From positions 1-13,228 of the forward strand of contig JBJHCR010000183.1 in NCBI GenBank assembly GCA_050486105.1: a stretch of 13,228 nt of DNA, written 5' to 3'. The notes beneath the pieces were generated by a model. That model was given only the letters and a program-made list of their open reading frames with translations, was not told where the DNA came from and made no database searches. The position numbers and the translations under genes were made by a program. The DNA is from JAEXNA01 sp050486105. Its GTDB lineage: Bacteria > Vulcanimicrobiota > Xenobia > Xenobiales > JADMJV01. Below are positions 1 through 6,911 of the stretch, piece after piece (position 1 is the first letter of the stretch; each line of letters begins with the position of its first letter).

Positions 1-70
1 GGTCTCCACTCTTACGAAATGTGACCAGGTTATAATAGCGAGCGTCCTTGAGGGCTTCTACTACCAGCAT
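1..70 (-). CDS. Start of a PPOX-family (pyridoxamine 5'-phosphate oxidase-like, possibly F420/flavin-dependent) protein, cut by window edge
   Basis: Reading the minus strand from an ATG at 70-68 gives an open frame of 23 codons to the window edge. It contains ALKDARYYNLVTFRKSG. This matches the usual opening of PPOX-class split-barrel proteins, where a helix is followed by an 'ARY-x-x-L-x-TFRK-x-G' strand that normally leads into a TPVWF motif; that motif would lie outside the window. A TAA lies two codons upstream in the same frame, so the ATG at 70 is the likely start. The only good Shine-Dalgarno-like stretch, AAGGAG, is about 27 bases away, so the start is not certain. The family binds FMN or F420, and the cofactor cannot be told from this fragment. 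The gene is divergent from the lipoprotein gene. The call rests on one short motif. Confidence 0.6.
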   Translation of the reverse strand, partial: MLVVEALKDARYYNLVTFRKSGD

Positions 71-112
71 GACTTATGACTACCAGGTTCTGAGCGGAAC
101 TCCTTGCCTGGA

Positions 113-140
113 GCTTCTAAAGGACTATTCCTTTAGAAGC
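113..140. repeat. Perfect 11-bp inverted repeat (hairpin) in the divergent spacer
   Basis: GCTTCTAAAGG (113-123) and CCTTTAGAAGC (130-140) are exact reverse complements around a 6-base loop. No T-run follows on either strand, so it is not a standard intrinsic terminator. It lies between the divergent PPOX-like and lipoprotein genes, ending 37 bases before the chosen lipoprotein ATG, so it would lie in that gene's 5' leader or act as an operator. Confidence 0.6.
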
Positions 141-177
141 AAAATGTACCAAGGATAAATGCTTGAACGGGGTACAC

Positions 178-1539
178 ATGAACCGCTTTAGATCATTGAA
201 AATCATCCTCTTTTCCCTTTTGGTATCGATATTCTTGGTTGGATGTGGCGATCGGAGAGACTTCGGAGCAGGAACTCCAAGCGCTTCCACTCAGCCCACG
301 ATTGATACCGCCGGGGGACCATTGAGAGTGGGTTCGCTGGTTAACGGTTCGGTGGCTGTGATTTTTGAGGATCAAGGATTCGATGCTGACCAACTGCTGC
401 GTGGGCCTTTGGCCGACGTTGCCATTCAAGGCCAGACCAATGTGCAGTCCTCTGCTGGACCTGGTCTTCAACCAAACGAGAACTTTCAGAGGCTCTCGAC
501 ATCTGGAGCATTCGGTCGAACGGCGATCGATTTCCCCGAGGTGGGAGGTTCTCAGTCGAGAAACTTTGACATCCTCAGTCAGCAAGTCCCAAATCAACCA
601 CCTTGTCCAAGGTTCGAAGGAGACTGCCTAGTGCTGGAGGGGGCCACAGTGTTCGACACGGCCACAGAGCGGTCAGGTACTGCCGTGTTGCGTATCTGCC
701 CGAACGCCATCACAGTGGAGATCACCTACGAGGACGGAGAGACCGAGGTGCGAGGTCTCGAACCAGATCTCGGAGTGGACACCAACGTCGTGGAGTTGAC
801 AGATTATACTGCAGCATTGGAGAACATCCTCAACTCTAACCCGGCCCCTTTCAGTCAGAGCGAAAGAGAAGAAATAGAGGCAGACCCCAATGCCTTTGGT
901 ATCGCAAACAGCAACCTCTTTGGTGAAAACACCCTGCTCAGCACCCCGGAAAGTGACTTCACTAGGCTGGTGAATATCGAGTTCTCCAAATCGCGTTCGT
1001 TTATGAACAGTCGATACCACGACACCTTCAACGACAATGTCCCCATCGGTGAGCACTTTGAAATCGTGATTCAAGGATTCCTCTTTGAGGATGGGGATAG
1101 TCTCGATTTTCGCTACGTCCGGCTTTCCGTTGACGACTGTCCTCCTCCCACGCGCGCTCCCCTTCCTGACCCCGATCCCCTTCCAGACCCGACTCCTACT
1201 CCCGACCCCACTCCAAGTCCTGACCCCAGTCCTACTCCTGACCCGACCCCTGAGTGCCAATCCGCTGCGCGATGGGAAGTGGCAGCATCGGAAACCGATT
1301 CCGTCACCCTGATTCCGGTGGCCAACAATGTCACATTCCACGGAGGACAGGCTGTAACACTGAATCCAGGCGAGAATTTTCAACAGGTCTTTGAGACCCC
1401 CATCGAAGGGCTGAACTACATCATCATTTTCAATAACCAGGAATTCGATCAGGGCTTTGAAATCGAGGTTCCTTGCGGAAAGATCCAGATCTTCACTTTC
1501 TCTGGAGGGGTCTCATTCGGTCAGGAAGACTTTCCCTAG
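178..1539 (+). CDS. Predicted lipoprotein with proline-rich linker and C-terminal beta-rich domain, function unknown
   Basis: The protein starts with a lipoprotein signal: a positive N-terminus (MNRFRSLK), a hydrophobic core and the lipobox LVGC, with the acylated cysteine at residue 23 counted from ATG 178. A TTG at 163, in frame and preceded by AAGGA at 151-155 with 7-base spacing, could be the true start and adds five residues. A globular region of about 300 residues follows. Then comes a 38-residue Pro/Asp/Thr linker (DNA 1141-1254) of PDPTP-type repeats flanked by cysteines (codons 1138-1140 and 1255-1257). A C-terminal domain of about 94 residues, rich in beta-forming residues, closes the protein. 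The layout suggests a surface or periplasmic protein with two domains held apart by a stiff linker. I recognise no enzymatic motif. The stop codon lies inside the left arm of an inverted repeat. Confidence 0.88.
   Translation: MNRFRSLKIILFSLLVSIFLVGCGDRRDFGAGTPSASTQPTIDTAGGPLRVGSLVNGSVAVIFEDQGFDADQLLRGPLADVAIQGQTNVQSSAGPGLQPNENFQRLSTSGAFGRTAIDFPEVGGSQSRNFDILSQQVPNQPPCPRFEGDCLVLEGATVFDTATERSGTAVLRICPNAITVEITYEDGETEVRGLEPDLGVDTNVVELTDYTAALENILNSNPAPFSQSEREEIEADPNAFGIANSNLFGENTLLSTPESDFTRLVNIEFSKSRSFMNSRYHDTFNDNVPIGEHFEIVIQGFLFEDGDSLDFRYVRLSVDDCPPPTRAPLPDPDPLPDPTPTPDPTPSPDPSPTPDPTPECQSAARWEVAASETDSVTLIPVANNVTFHGGQAVTLNPGENFQQVFETPIEGLNYIIIFNNQEFDQGFEIEVPCGKIQIFTFSGGVSFGQEDFP
1141..1254 (+). repeat. 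Degenerate tandem repeats encoding the Pro-Asp-Thr/Ser linker
   Basis: This C-rich stretch is built of variants of the codons for Pro-Asp-Pro-Thr-Pro and Pro-Ser-Pro-Asp. It encodes the linker of the lipoprotein between codons for Cys at 1138-1140 and 1255-1257. Its codons vary (cct, ccc, cca), so the repeat is kept at protein level rather than being a recent DNA expansion. Confidence 0.75.
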
Positions 1540-1697
1540 ACTCACATTCCGCACTTCTCGGACAAAACACTTAGCCTGGCCTGTTTTCATTCCTTGTCAA
1601 GCACATTTCGACAGTTCAGGAAAAATTCTGGGTGACGTTTGCTTCACATAGTCCTGGTTTTGGTAACTATTTTGAGAAGTGCGGAAGGTGAATCTAG
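1536..1697. repeat. 162-bp segment bounded by 24-bp terminal inverted repeats (MITE-like, or long stem)
   Basis: The left arm 1536-1559 and the reverse complement of the right arm 1674-1697 agree at 22 of 24 positions. The inner 13 bases (TTCCGCACTTCTC) match exactly and both outer ends are CTAG. The arms enclose 114 bases with no open frame that looks coding. I see no clear target duplication outside the arms. The left end covers the lipoprotein stop codon (TAG 1537-1539). The segment lies between convergent genes, so it could be a non-autonomous mobile element remnant or a long RNA stem ending transcripts from both sides. Confidence 0.55.
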
Positions 1698-1710
1698 TGC
1701 TCTGTGCCCG

Positions 1711-1805
1711 CCTGGGGCCCGAGCACATCCTCCAGGCCCCTTGAGACCACGAAAGCCGCAGGCGTTCCCACCGGACACCTTCGGCTTTCCCACGCCTCAC
1801 GTGGG
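1711..1805 (-). terminator. Cluster of hairpins downstream of the protease gene, possible terminator
   Basis: Three nested or neighbouring stems are visible. CCCACG/CGTGGG (1789-1794 with 1800-1805) has a 5-base loop. GAAAGCCG/CGGCTTTC (1751-1758 with 1782-1789) has an inner partial stem. GGGGCC/GGCCCC pairs 1714-1719 with 1735-1740. The first stem sits directly after the TAA at 1806-1808 that would end the frame-corrected protease. No U-run follows, so an intrinsic terminator is not proven; a processed 3' end or a factor-dependent terminator is equally possible. Confidence 0.3.
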
Positions 1806-1843
1806 TTAGAGCTTGGCAATGTAGGCCGTTTGCTCGGCCAGCA

Positions 1844-2899
1844 TCAAGGGGCTCGGTGAGGGTCGACCTGCCCCGCGCCAAGTTGCTCTTCTGTGCCTTT
1901 CACCGGAACGGTGGAGCGATAGAGCAAGCCCTCGACTTGGTCTACGCTGAGACTCGGATTGGTGGTGACCATGCCGTGGATCAGAGCCGTCATTTGCGGA
2001 GCGGCAAAGGAGGTCCCGTTGGAGTAGCGCTCACTGACCCAGTCCTTGGCAGGAGTGCCGACGTTGATCCCGTGCATGGAGAACTCGGTACCGGCGTAGA
2101 CCGAGGTGAAGTTCGCTGCCCTATCATCCCGCAAGGTCGTGGTTCCTCGGCTGTCGGTGGCACCCACAATGGTGGCGAACTCCGTGGCCAGCACACTGCG
2201 GAATGCATTCGGCGGAATCTTCATGCCGACGTCCTCGTAGTGGGCGGCAACGGATCCTAGGTTCCCGGCGGTGACCACATGGGAGATCCCACGATCATAG
2301 GCCTCTTTGGCCACGGCTCGATAGTCCTTAGTGGCACTGGCAATGTCCTTGTTGTTGTCAAACATCCCTTGGACGGCTTTCAGAAAAGCTTCGGCCACGG
2401 TCTTTTTGTGAGCTCTCAATGGCAGGCCGAGCGCTTCCTTGGCGATCACCCGAAAGTCTTCGTTGTCTCCCAGTAAATCGGCAATGAAAGGGCGGGCTAC
2501 TCGGGCAGCACATATGCTCTGGGACTGGTTGATAACCCTCACCTTGGTGTTGGGACGATCCATCACATCCCGAAGATTCAGCCTAGTGGCTTCCAGAAAA
2601 CCCACGGTGGTTTCGGCGGTATAGGACTCAAGCTTGGCCAGGAGGTCCTTGGCTGAAGCCTTTTGGACATCCTCAAGAGAGGTCGCCGTCTCGAAGGAAT
2701 TCTGATAGTTCTGAACTTGCCTGTCGGTAAGACCACCCGAGCGAAGGATCACATCCTCCACGGCATCGCCGTGGTCGGGCTCCCCACCCTTCTCGGCAAA
2801 TCCATCAAAAATGGCCACTCTGGGCGAACGCTCGCGCCTTTCTGCAAGCTGGGCAATGGGGGTAGCTCCGGTGATCCTCATAGAGGGATTATGTCGCAC
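1844..2899 (-). CDS. S8-family (subtilisin-like) serine protease, no signal peptide, C-terminal tail probably frameshifted
   Basis: The catalytic parts of an S8 peptidase are present in order: Asp32 in VAIFDGF, His43 in DHGDAV, the oxyanion Asn213 in TAGN and Ser297 in NGTSFAAP (numbered from the GTG at 2899). Asp and His are only 11 residues apart against 32 in subtilisin. About 75 residues rich in charged helices follow the His motif before the core resumes at KVRVIN. No signal peptide or prodomain is visible. ATG 2881 is an alternative start, and neither start has a good ribosome site. AAGG does precede an out-of-frame ATG at 2910 that stops after six codons. The protein ends at TGA 1846-1844 just after VDPHRAP. 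The next frame continues MLAEQTAYIAKL to a TAA at 1806, which looks like the natural end lost by a one-base deletion. The gene is divergent from the hut cluster. Substrate and location are unknown. Confidence 0.88.
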   Translation of the reverse strand: MRHNPSMRITGATPIAQLAERRERSPRVAIFDGFAEKGGEPDHGDAVEDVILRSGGLTDRQVQNYQNSFETATSLEDVQKASAKDLLAKLESYTAETTVGFLEATRLNLRDVMDRPNTKVRVINQSQSICAARVARPFIADLLGDNEDFRVIAKEALGLPLRAHKKTVAEAFLKAVQGMFDNNKDIASATKDYRAVAKEAYDRGISHVVTAGNLGSVAAHYEDVGMKIPPNAFRSVLATEFATIVGATDSRGTTTLRDDRAANFTSVYAGTEFSMHGINVGTPAKDWVSERYSNGTSFAAPQMTALIHGMVTTNPSLSVDQVEGLLYRSTVPVKGTEEQLGAGQVDPHRAP

Positions 2900-2941
2900 A
2901 CTCAGTCATAAAGTGTTGCCTTTTTGTTACACGATGCGACA
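2892..2941. promoter_or_regulatory. Divergent promoter region with TGTCGCA/TGCGACA inverted repeat
   Basis: The 83-base gap between the protease gene and the formimidoyltransferase gene must hold both promoters. TGTCGCA (2892-2898) and TGCGACA (2935-2941) are exact 7-base reverse complements 36 bases apart, a spacing that could suit two sites of a dimeric regulator or a loop. A short ACACT/AGTGT stem lies inside. I see no convincing paired -35 and -10 boxes. The functional reading is a guess. Confidence 0.25.
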
Positions 2942-2982
2942 AAACCAGGAGGAGCCCATCACAGTTAAAAATCTCTGAAATA

Positions 2983-3879
2983 ATGAAACTGCCCCTCTAT
3001 TGGAGTGCCGTCAACATTTCTGACGGCCGCAATCATGAAGAACTAGCTCAACTGGTCAGCACTCTCAAATCCCGGGGCGCCAACCTCGCAGATTGGTCGA
3101 GCGACAGTGATCACCACCGTTCGGTCTTCTCTTTCATCGGCAACGAGGTGCAATTGCTTGAGTCCCTCGAAATCCTCTTCCAATGGGCCGAAGAACACCT
3201 AGACCTTAAGGCCCACATCGGTGTTCACCCGAGACTAGGAGCCGTTGACGTGGTGCCTTTCGTTCCCCTCGGCGGAACTCACCTAGATCCAGCCAGCGCT
3301 CCCTCCCACCAGGGCGCCGACGCTATCGCCAGACGGTCTGCGGTCCCGAATTTAATGTATCGAGAATCTAGCCCCGACCCCGAGAATCCGATCACTCTGC
3401 CGCAGCTGCGGAGAGGTGGCCCAGAAAGCCTGAGAACCAGAATGGCATCTCTTGAGCTCGAGAATCAGTACGGCCCCAAGGAGCCACATCCCAGCTTGGG
3501 GGTTTCCGTTTTCGGCGCCCGCACTCCGCTGGTAGCATTCAATTGCACTCTGAACACCAGTGATCTCGAGATTGGTCGGCAGATCGCCGGTCGGGTTCGT
3601 GGGTCGGGCGGTGGACTCCCTGGACTTCAAGCCTTAGCGTTTCCGTTAGAGACCCAGAATGGGAAAGTCCAGATATCCATGAACCTGATCGATCCCACAA
3701 AAGCGCTTCCTCACCTGGCCTTTTTAGAGGTTTGTCGACAGGCAAAAGAGTATGGAGTGGAGGTTACCGGAAGTGAAGTGGTCGGTCTGCTTCCTCAATC
3801 TTGCCTTTTCGAGTCTTTCCGCCATTTTCTCAAGGCAGAAGGACTCAGACCCGAGCAGATCATCGAATCTCACCTTTGA
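2983..3879 (+). CDS. ftcD: Glutamate formimidoyltransferase (stand-alone FTCD N-terminal type)
   Basis: This enzyme (EC 2.1.2.5) moves the formimino group of N-formimino-L-glutamate to tetrahydrofolate, a late step of histidine breakdown. The N-terminus NISDGRN corresponds to NFSEGKN of the human enzyme. HHRSVFSFIG matches the 'NRTVYTFVG' strand, and VHPRLGAVDVVPFVP matches the catalytic loop, with His82 at the same number as the human catalytic histidine. The second domain is seen in GART.LVAFNCTL, QISMNLID and EVTGSEVVGLLP. At 298 residues it matches the transferase half only; the cyclodeaminase half is absent. ATG 2983 is the first likely start, but AGGAGG (2947-2952) is 30 bases upstream, so initiation is poorly marked. 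The gene is the first of a tight cluster and hutI begins 19 bases after its stop. Confidence 0.93.
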   Translation: MKLPLYWSAVNISDGRNHEELAQLVSTLKSRGANLADWSSDSDHHRSVFSFIGNEVQLLESLEILFQWAEEHLDLKAHIGVHPRLGAVDVVPFVPLGGTHLDPASAPSHQGADAIARRSAVPNLMYRESSPDPENPITLPQLRRGGPESLRTRMASLELENQYGPKEPHPSLGVSVFGARTPLVAFNCTLNTSDLEIGRQIAGRVRGSGGGLPGLQALAFPLETQNGKVQISMNLIDPTKALPHLAFLEVCRQAKEYGVEVTGSEVVGLLPQSCLFESFRHFLKAEGLRPEQIIESHL

Positions 3880-3898
3880 ATAAAAAAGGAGTATTCCT

Positions 3899-5173
3899 AT
3901 GAAGCACGCCGATTTGATTTTTATCGCCGACCAGGTGGTCACCTGTTCTGGTCCGCCAGGCCCTCGCACCAAGGGTGCCGCGAACCAATTAGGCCTAATT
4001 GAAGGCGGAGCCGTGGTCATCGTGGGTGGAAACATCGAGGACGTCGGACATCAAGCAGAGATTCTCAAGCGTTGGGCCGGAGACTGGCTGCAACAGCCCA
4101 ACACTTGCCTCATCCCAGGCCTCGTAGATCCGCACTGTCACCCCCTCTGGGGAGGCGATCGCAAGCACGAATTTCAACTGCGAGGTCAGGGTGCGAGCTA
4201 TGAAGAGATCCACGCCAAAGGGGGCGGGATCGCCCACACTGTTGAAGCGACCAAGACTACCGATGACGACACTTTGTTTCAGCGAGCGAGCCTCGCCATA
4301 GAGCGCATGATGGCCCACGGGACCACAACTCTGGAGGCCAAGAGCGGCTACGGATTTTCGGTGGAAGAAGAGTTGCGGCAACTCCGAATCTTAAATCGGC
4401 TGAATGCATGCCTCCCTATCGACCTGGTGACCACCTGCCTCGGAGCCCATGCCCTTCCTCCGGAATATGCCGATAATCGCCAGGGATTCGTTAGCCTGAT
4501 CACCGAGCAGCTGTTGCCCAAAGTGGCTGAAGAGGGTCTGGCCCGCTTCGCCGATGTCTTTTGTGAGCGCGGCGCCTTCACATGCGAGGAGTCCAAGCAG
4601 GTTCTGGAAGCCGCCAAAGCTCTGGGCTTAGGCTTGAGGATCCACGCCGAAGAGTTCAGCAACCTCGGTGGGTCGCGCATGGCTGCCCAATTGGGAGCCG
4701 CCTCCTGCGACCACCTACAACACCTGTCTGAAGATGATATGCCTTTCCTAAAAGAGAACGGAACCATCCCGACAGTGATTCCTGGCACCAGTTTTTTTCT
4801 AGATATGGATCGATATGCCCCAGCTCGCAAGCTTTGGGATGCAGGACTACCGGTAGCCCTGGGGACTGATTTCAACGCAGGCTCTTGTTTGATGGAGTCC
4901 ATGCAGATGGCGATGTCCCTGGCGGTTCTGAAGATGAAGATGACCCCTGAGGAGGCCTTGACGGCAGCCACCATCAATGCTGCTTGCTCTTTAGGTCTTG
5001 GAGACCGAATCGGCAGCCTTGAGCCAGGAAAACAAGCCGACATGGTGCTGCTAGACACTTCTGATTGGCGCGATATGATCTATAGGTTCGGGAGCAATTC
5101 GGTGCGAGCCGTGGTCAAAAAAGGAGCGATTTTGAATACCGTACTCAGATCCCCGTTGGGAGCTCCCTTATGA
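3899..5173 (+). CDS. hutI: Imidazolonepropionase
   Basis: HutI (EC 3.5.2.7) hydrolyses imidazolone-5-propionate to formiminoglutamate, the substrate of the enzyme encoded just upstream. It is a cytosolic metal-dependent amidohydrolase. The metal ligands fall where expected: His79 and His81 in PGLVDPHCHPLW, His249 in RIHAEEF and Asp324 in LGTDFNAGS; His184, Glu252 and His272 are also kept. These positions nearly coincide with the Bacillus subtilis numbering (80, 82, 249, 324). The family signatures GGGIAHTV, THGTTT-like AHGTTTLEAKSGYG and the C-terminal SLEPGKQADMVLLD are all present. Length of 424 residues is normal. The ATG at 3899 has AAAGGAG a few bases upstream. Its last codons overlap psuG by four bases (ATGA), a mark of translational coupling. 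Confidence 0.97.
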   Translation: MKHADLIFIADQVVTCSGPPGPRTKGAANQLGLIEGGAVVIVGGNIEDVGHQAEILKRWAGDWLQQPNTCLIPGLVDPHCHPLWGGDRKHEFQLRGQGASYEEIHAKGGGIAHTVEATKTTDDDTLFQRASLAIERMMAHGTTTLEAKSGYGFSVEEELRQLRILNRLNACLPIDLVTTCLGAHALPPEYADNRQGFVSLITEQLLPKVAEEGLARFADVFCERGAFTCEESKQVLEAAKALGLGLRIHAEEFSNLGGSRMAAQLGAASCDHLQHLSEDDMPFLKENGTIPTVIPGTSFFLDMDRYAPARKLWDAGLPVALGTDFNAGSCLMESMQMAMSLAVLKMKMTPEEALTAATINAACSLGLGDRIGSLEPGKQADMVLLDTSDWRDMIYRFGSNSVRAVVKKGAILNTVLRSPLGAPL

Positions 5174-6099
5174 GCCTGCGTGAAGATTTAGTGGTCTTCA
5201 GTGAGGAAGTTCTGGAGGCAAGGAAGTCTGGTCAACCCTTGGTGGCTTTAGAAACCTCGGTCTGGTGCCAAGGGTTGCCGCATCCTTTCAACTTGGAAAC
5301 AGCTAAGGAAACCGACGCCCAAGTTCGTCTGGCGGGAGCTGTGCCTGCCTTATTTTGGCTGGAGAACGGAAAAGTCCACTGCGGAGCCGGCCCTACGGAC
5401 ATCGAACGGCTTTGCACCGCCGAGGGAGCTCTCAAAGTTGGAGCCGGCGACATCCCCGGTACACTGATGACCGGCGCTTTGGGGGCCACCACCGTCAGTG
5501 GCACCTTACCCCTGGCCGACCATCTTGGTATTCAAGTTTTCGCCACCGGAGGAATCGGTGGGGTCCACAAAGGCTGGGTGGAGCAACTCGACGTTTCGGC
5601 CGACCTCCATCAGTTGAGTCGAACTCGCTGCCTGACGGTCTGCTCGGGGGCGAAATCGGTGATCGATATCCCGACCACCCTAGAGCAACTCGAAAGTCGA
5701 GCTATCCCTCTGCTCACTTTCCGCACCGACAATTTCCCGGAGTTCTATACGGCTGGCAAGAAGGCCCCATTCGGCAGCCGCTGTGACGAGCCGGAACATG
5801 TGGCCCAGGCCTATCGTCTGTCCTTGGAAGTTATGGACCGCGCTCCGCTGCTGGTCCAGGAAGTGCCTTCAGAATATGCCATCTCCGAGGCAGAGATGAA
5901 GACCTGGGTGGAGGCTGGAACCGCCCTGGCCCAAGAAGAAAAGGTGGAAGGAAAAGCTTTGACTCCTTTTCTGCTGTCCTACATGGCAGAGCAGAGTGAA
6001 GGGCGGACCCTGGATACCAACCGCGTCCTGTTGCTCCACAACGCCTACTTGGCTGGACAGATCGCCGTGGCCCTGGCAGAATCCCAACATCGCTCCTAA
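5170..6099 (+). CDS. psuG: Pseudouridine-5'-phosphate glycosidase
   Basis: PsuG (EC 4.2.1.70) splits the C-C glycosidic bond of pseudouridine 5'-phosphate into uracil and ribose 5-phosphate. Residues known from the E. coli enzyme can be placed: Glu28 in ALETS (E. coli Glu31), His133 in FATGGIGGVHKG, Asp145 in DVSADLHQL, the Schiff-base Lys162 in GAKSVID (E. coli Lys166) and Asn284 in DTNRVLLL (E. coli Asn289). GKALTPFLL near the C-terminus also fits. Full length at 309 residues. The strand after the first Glu (ETSVWCQGLPHPFN) departs from the usual ESTI.xHG pattern, which may mean a slightly different pocket. The ATG overlaps the hutI stop by four bases. No pseudouridine kinase (psuK) gene is in the window, so the phosphorylated substrate must be made by a distant gene or come from another source. 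Confidence 0.93.
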   Translation: MSLREDLVVFSEEVLEARKSGQPLVALETSVWCQGLPHPFNLETAKETDAQVRLAGAVPALFWLENGKVHCGAGPTDIERLCTAEGALKVGAGDIPGTLMTGALGATTVSGTLPLADHLGIQVFATGGIGGVHKGWVEQLDVSADLHQLSRTRCLTVCSGAKSVIDIPTTLEQLESRAIPLLTFRTDNFPEFYTAGKKAPFGSRCDEPEHVAQAYRLSLEVMDRAPLLVQEVPSEYAISEAEMKTWVEAGTALAQEEKVEGKALTPFLLSYMAEQSEGRTLDTNRVLLLHNAYLAGQIAVALAESQHRS

Positions 6100-6113
6100 T
6101 AAGAGAGAGAAAC

Positions 6114-6851
6114 GTGGCACAAAGACAAGATATTGTGGATTTTTTGGATCGGGTCTTGGAAGTCGACACGGTTCCTGACCCCTACTGTCCGAACGGACTG
6201 CAGGTCGAAGGCTGTGCTGAAGTTCGGCGGGTAGGCCTAGCCGTGGATGCTTGCCGGCAGACCTTTGAGGCCCTCCAAGACTGCCAGATGATCATCACCC
6301 ATCACGGATTGTTCTGGCCGGCCATCAAGAAAGTCACCGGTCCCATCCGTCAATCCCTAGGATGTCTCTTGGCGCAGAACATCAACCTCTACTCCGTCCA
6401 TCTCCCTCTCGACGTCCACGAAGTCTATGGCAATAATGTTCAGCTTCTCGAAAAGCTCGGCTGGCAGCCCAAAGAGCGCTTCGATCAGGTCGGCTGGGTG
6501 GGAGAGGGCCAAAGCGCCACCCCTCAAGAGTTGGAAGTCCAACTCAACTCCCTGGTGAAGGAACCTGTTCGACTTTTGGCGTTTGGCCCAGGTCAGGTTC
6601 GCAGATTGGCCGTGTCCTCTGGCGGAGGGTCCCTCGGTTTGCTGGCCTCTGCGCAAAAGGCCGGAGCCGATTTACTGCTCACCGGGGAAGCCAGTCATCC
6701 CGTATATCATGCCGCCAAAGAGATGGGCATGAACCTGATTCTAGCGGGCCACTATCAGACGGAGACTTGGGGGGTGAAGGCTTTGGGCAGGTTGCTGGAA
6801 GACCAATTCCAGGTCGAGACCCGATTTGTTGATTTCCCTACCGGATTTTAG
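6114..6851 (+). CDS. Nif3/YbgI-family dinuclear metal-centre protein
   Basis: The protein has the hallmark metal-binding segments of the Nif3 (DUF34) family: His63-His64 in ITHHGLFW, His96 and Asp100 in VHLPLDVH, and His213 and Glu217 in GHYQTE. The N-terminal YCPNGLQVEG and the C-terminal LLTGEASHPVYHAA are also typical. At 245 residues it is the short form that makes hexameric toroids in E. coli YbgI, without the inserted PII-like domain of longer members. The family's biochemical role is unsettled; some members are annotated as 'GTP cyclohydrolase 1 type 2', which should not be taken as proven. GTG 6114 is the start, with GAGAGA (6103-6110 region) upstream and 14 bases after the psuG stop, so it is probably the fourth gene of the hut transcript. 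Confidence 0.93.
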   Translation: MAQRQDIVDFLDRVLEVDTVPDPYCPNGLQVEGCAEVRRVGLAVDACRQTFEALQDCQMIITHHGLFWPAIKKVTGPIRQSLGCLLAQNINLYSVHLPLDVHEVYGNNVQLLEKLGWQPKERFDQVGWVGEGQSATPQELEVQLNSLVKEPVRLLAFGPGQVRRLAVSSGGGSLGLLASAQKAGADLLLTGEASHPVYHAAKEMGMNLILAGHYQTETWGVKALGRLLEDQFQVETRFVDFPTGF

Positions 6852-6911
6852 AGATCCCTATACTCAGAGCGCTGGGCAGGCAACAGAGTGAGCTTCTGGA
6901 AGAACCCCGAT

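Noticed and set aside
31..36. TATAAT as a -10 box for the lipoprotein gene
   Set aside because: No fitting -35 box lies upstream, and the hexamer falls within the likely minus-strand PPOX-like coding start.
1141..1254. Repeat cluster as a CRISPR-like array
   Set aside because: The units are degenerate, in frame and encode a Pro-Asp-Thr linker; there are no unique spacers of constant length.
673..1383. 236-codon minus-strand frame opposite the lipoprotein gene
   Set aside because: The opposite frame has a lipobox signal, a coherent linker and sound composition; this one has Arg/Gly/Ser-rich, Cys/His-rich chance composition and mirrors the proline-repeat DNA.
4348..5058. 236-codon minus-strand frame opposite hutI
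   Set aside because: It lies wholly within a gene with full family motifs and has Ser/Arg/Pro-rich shadow composition.
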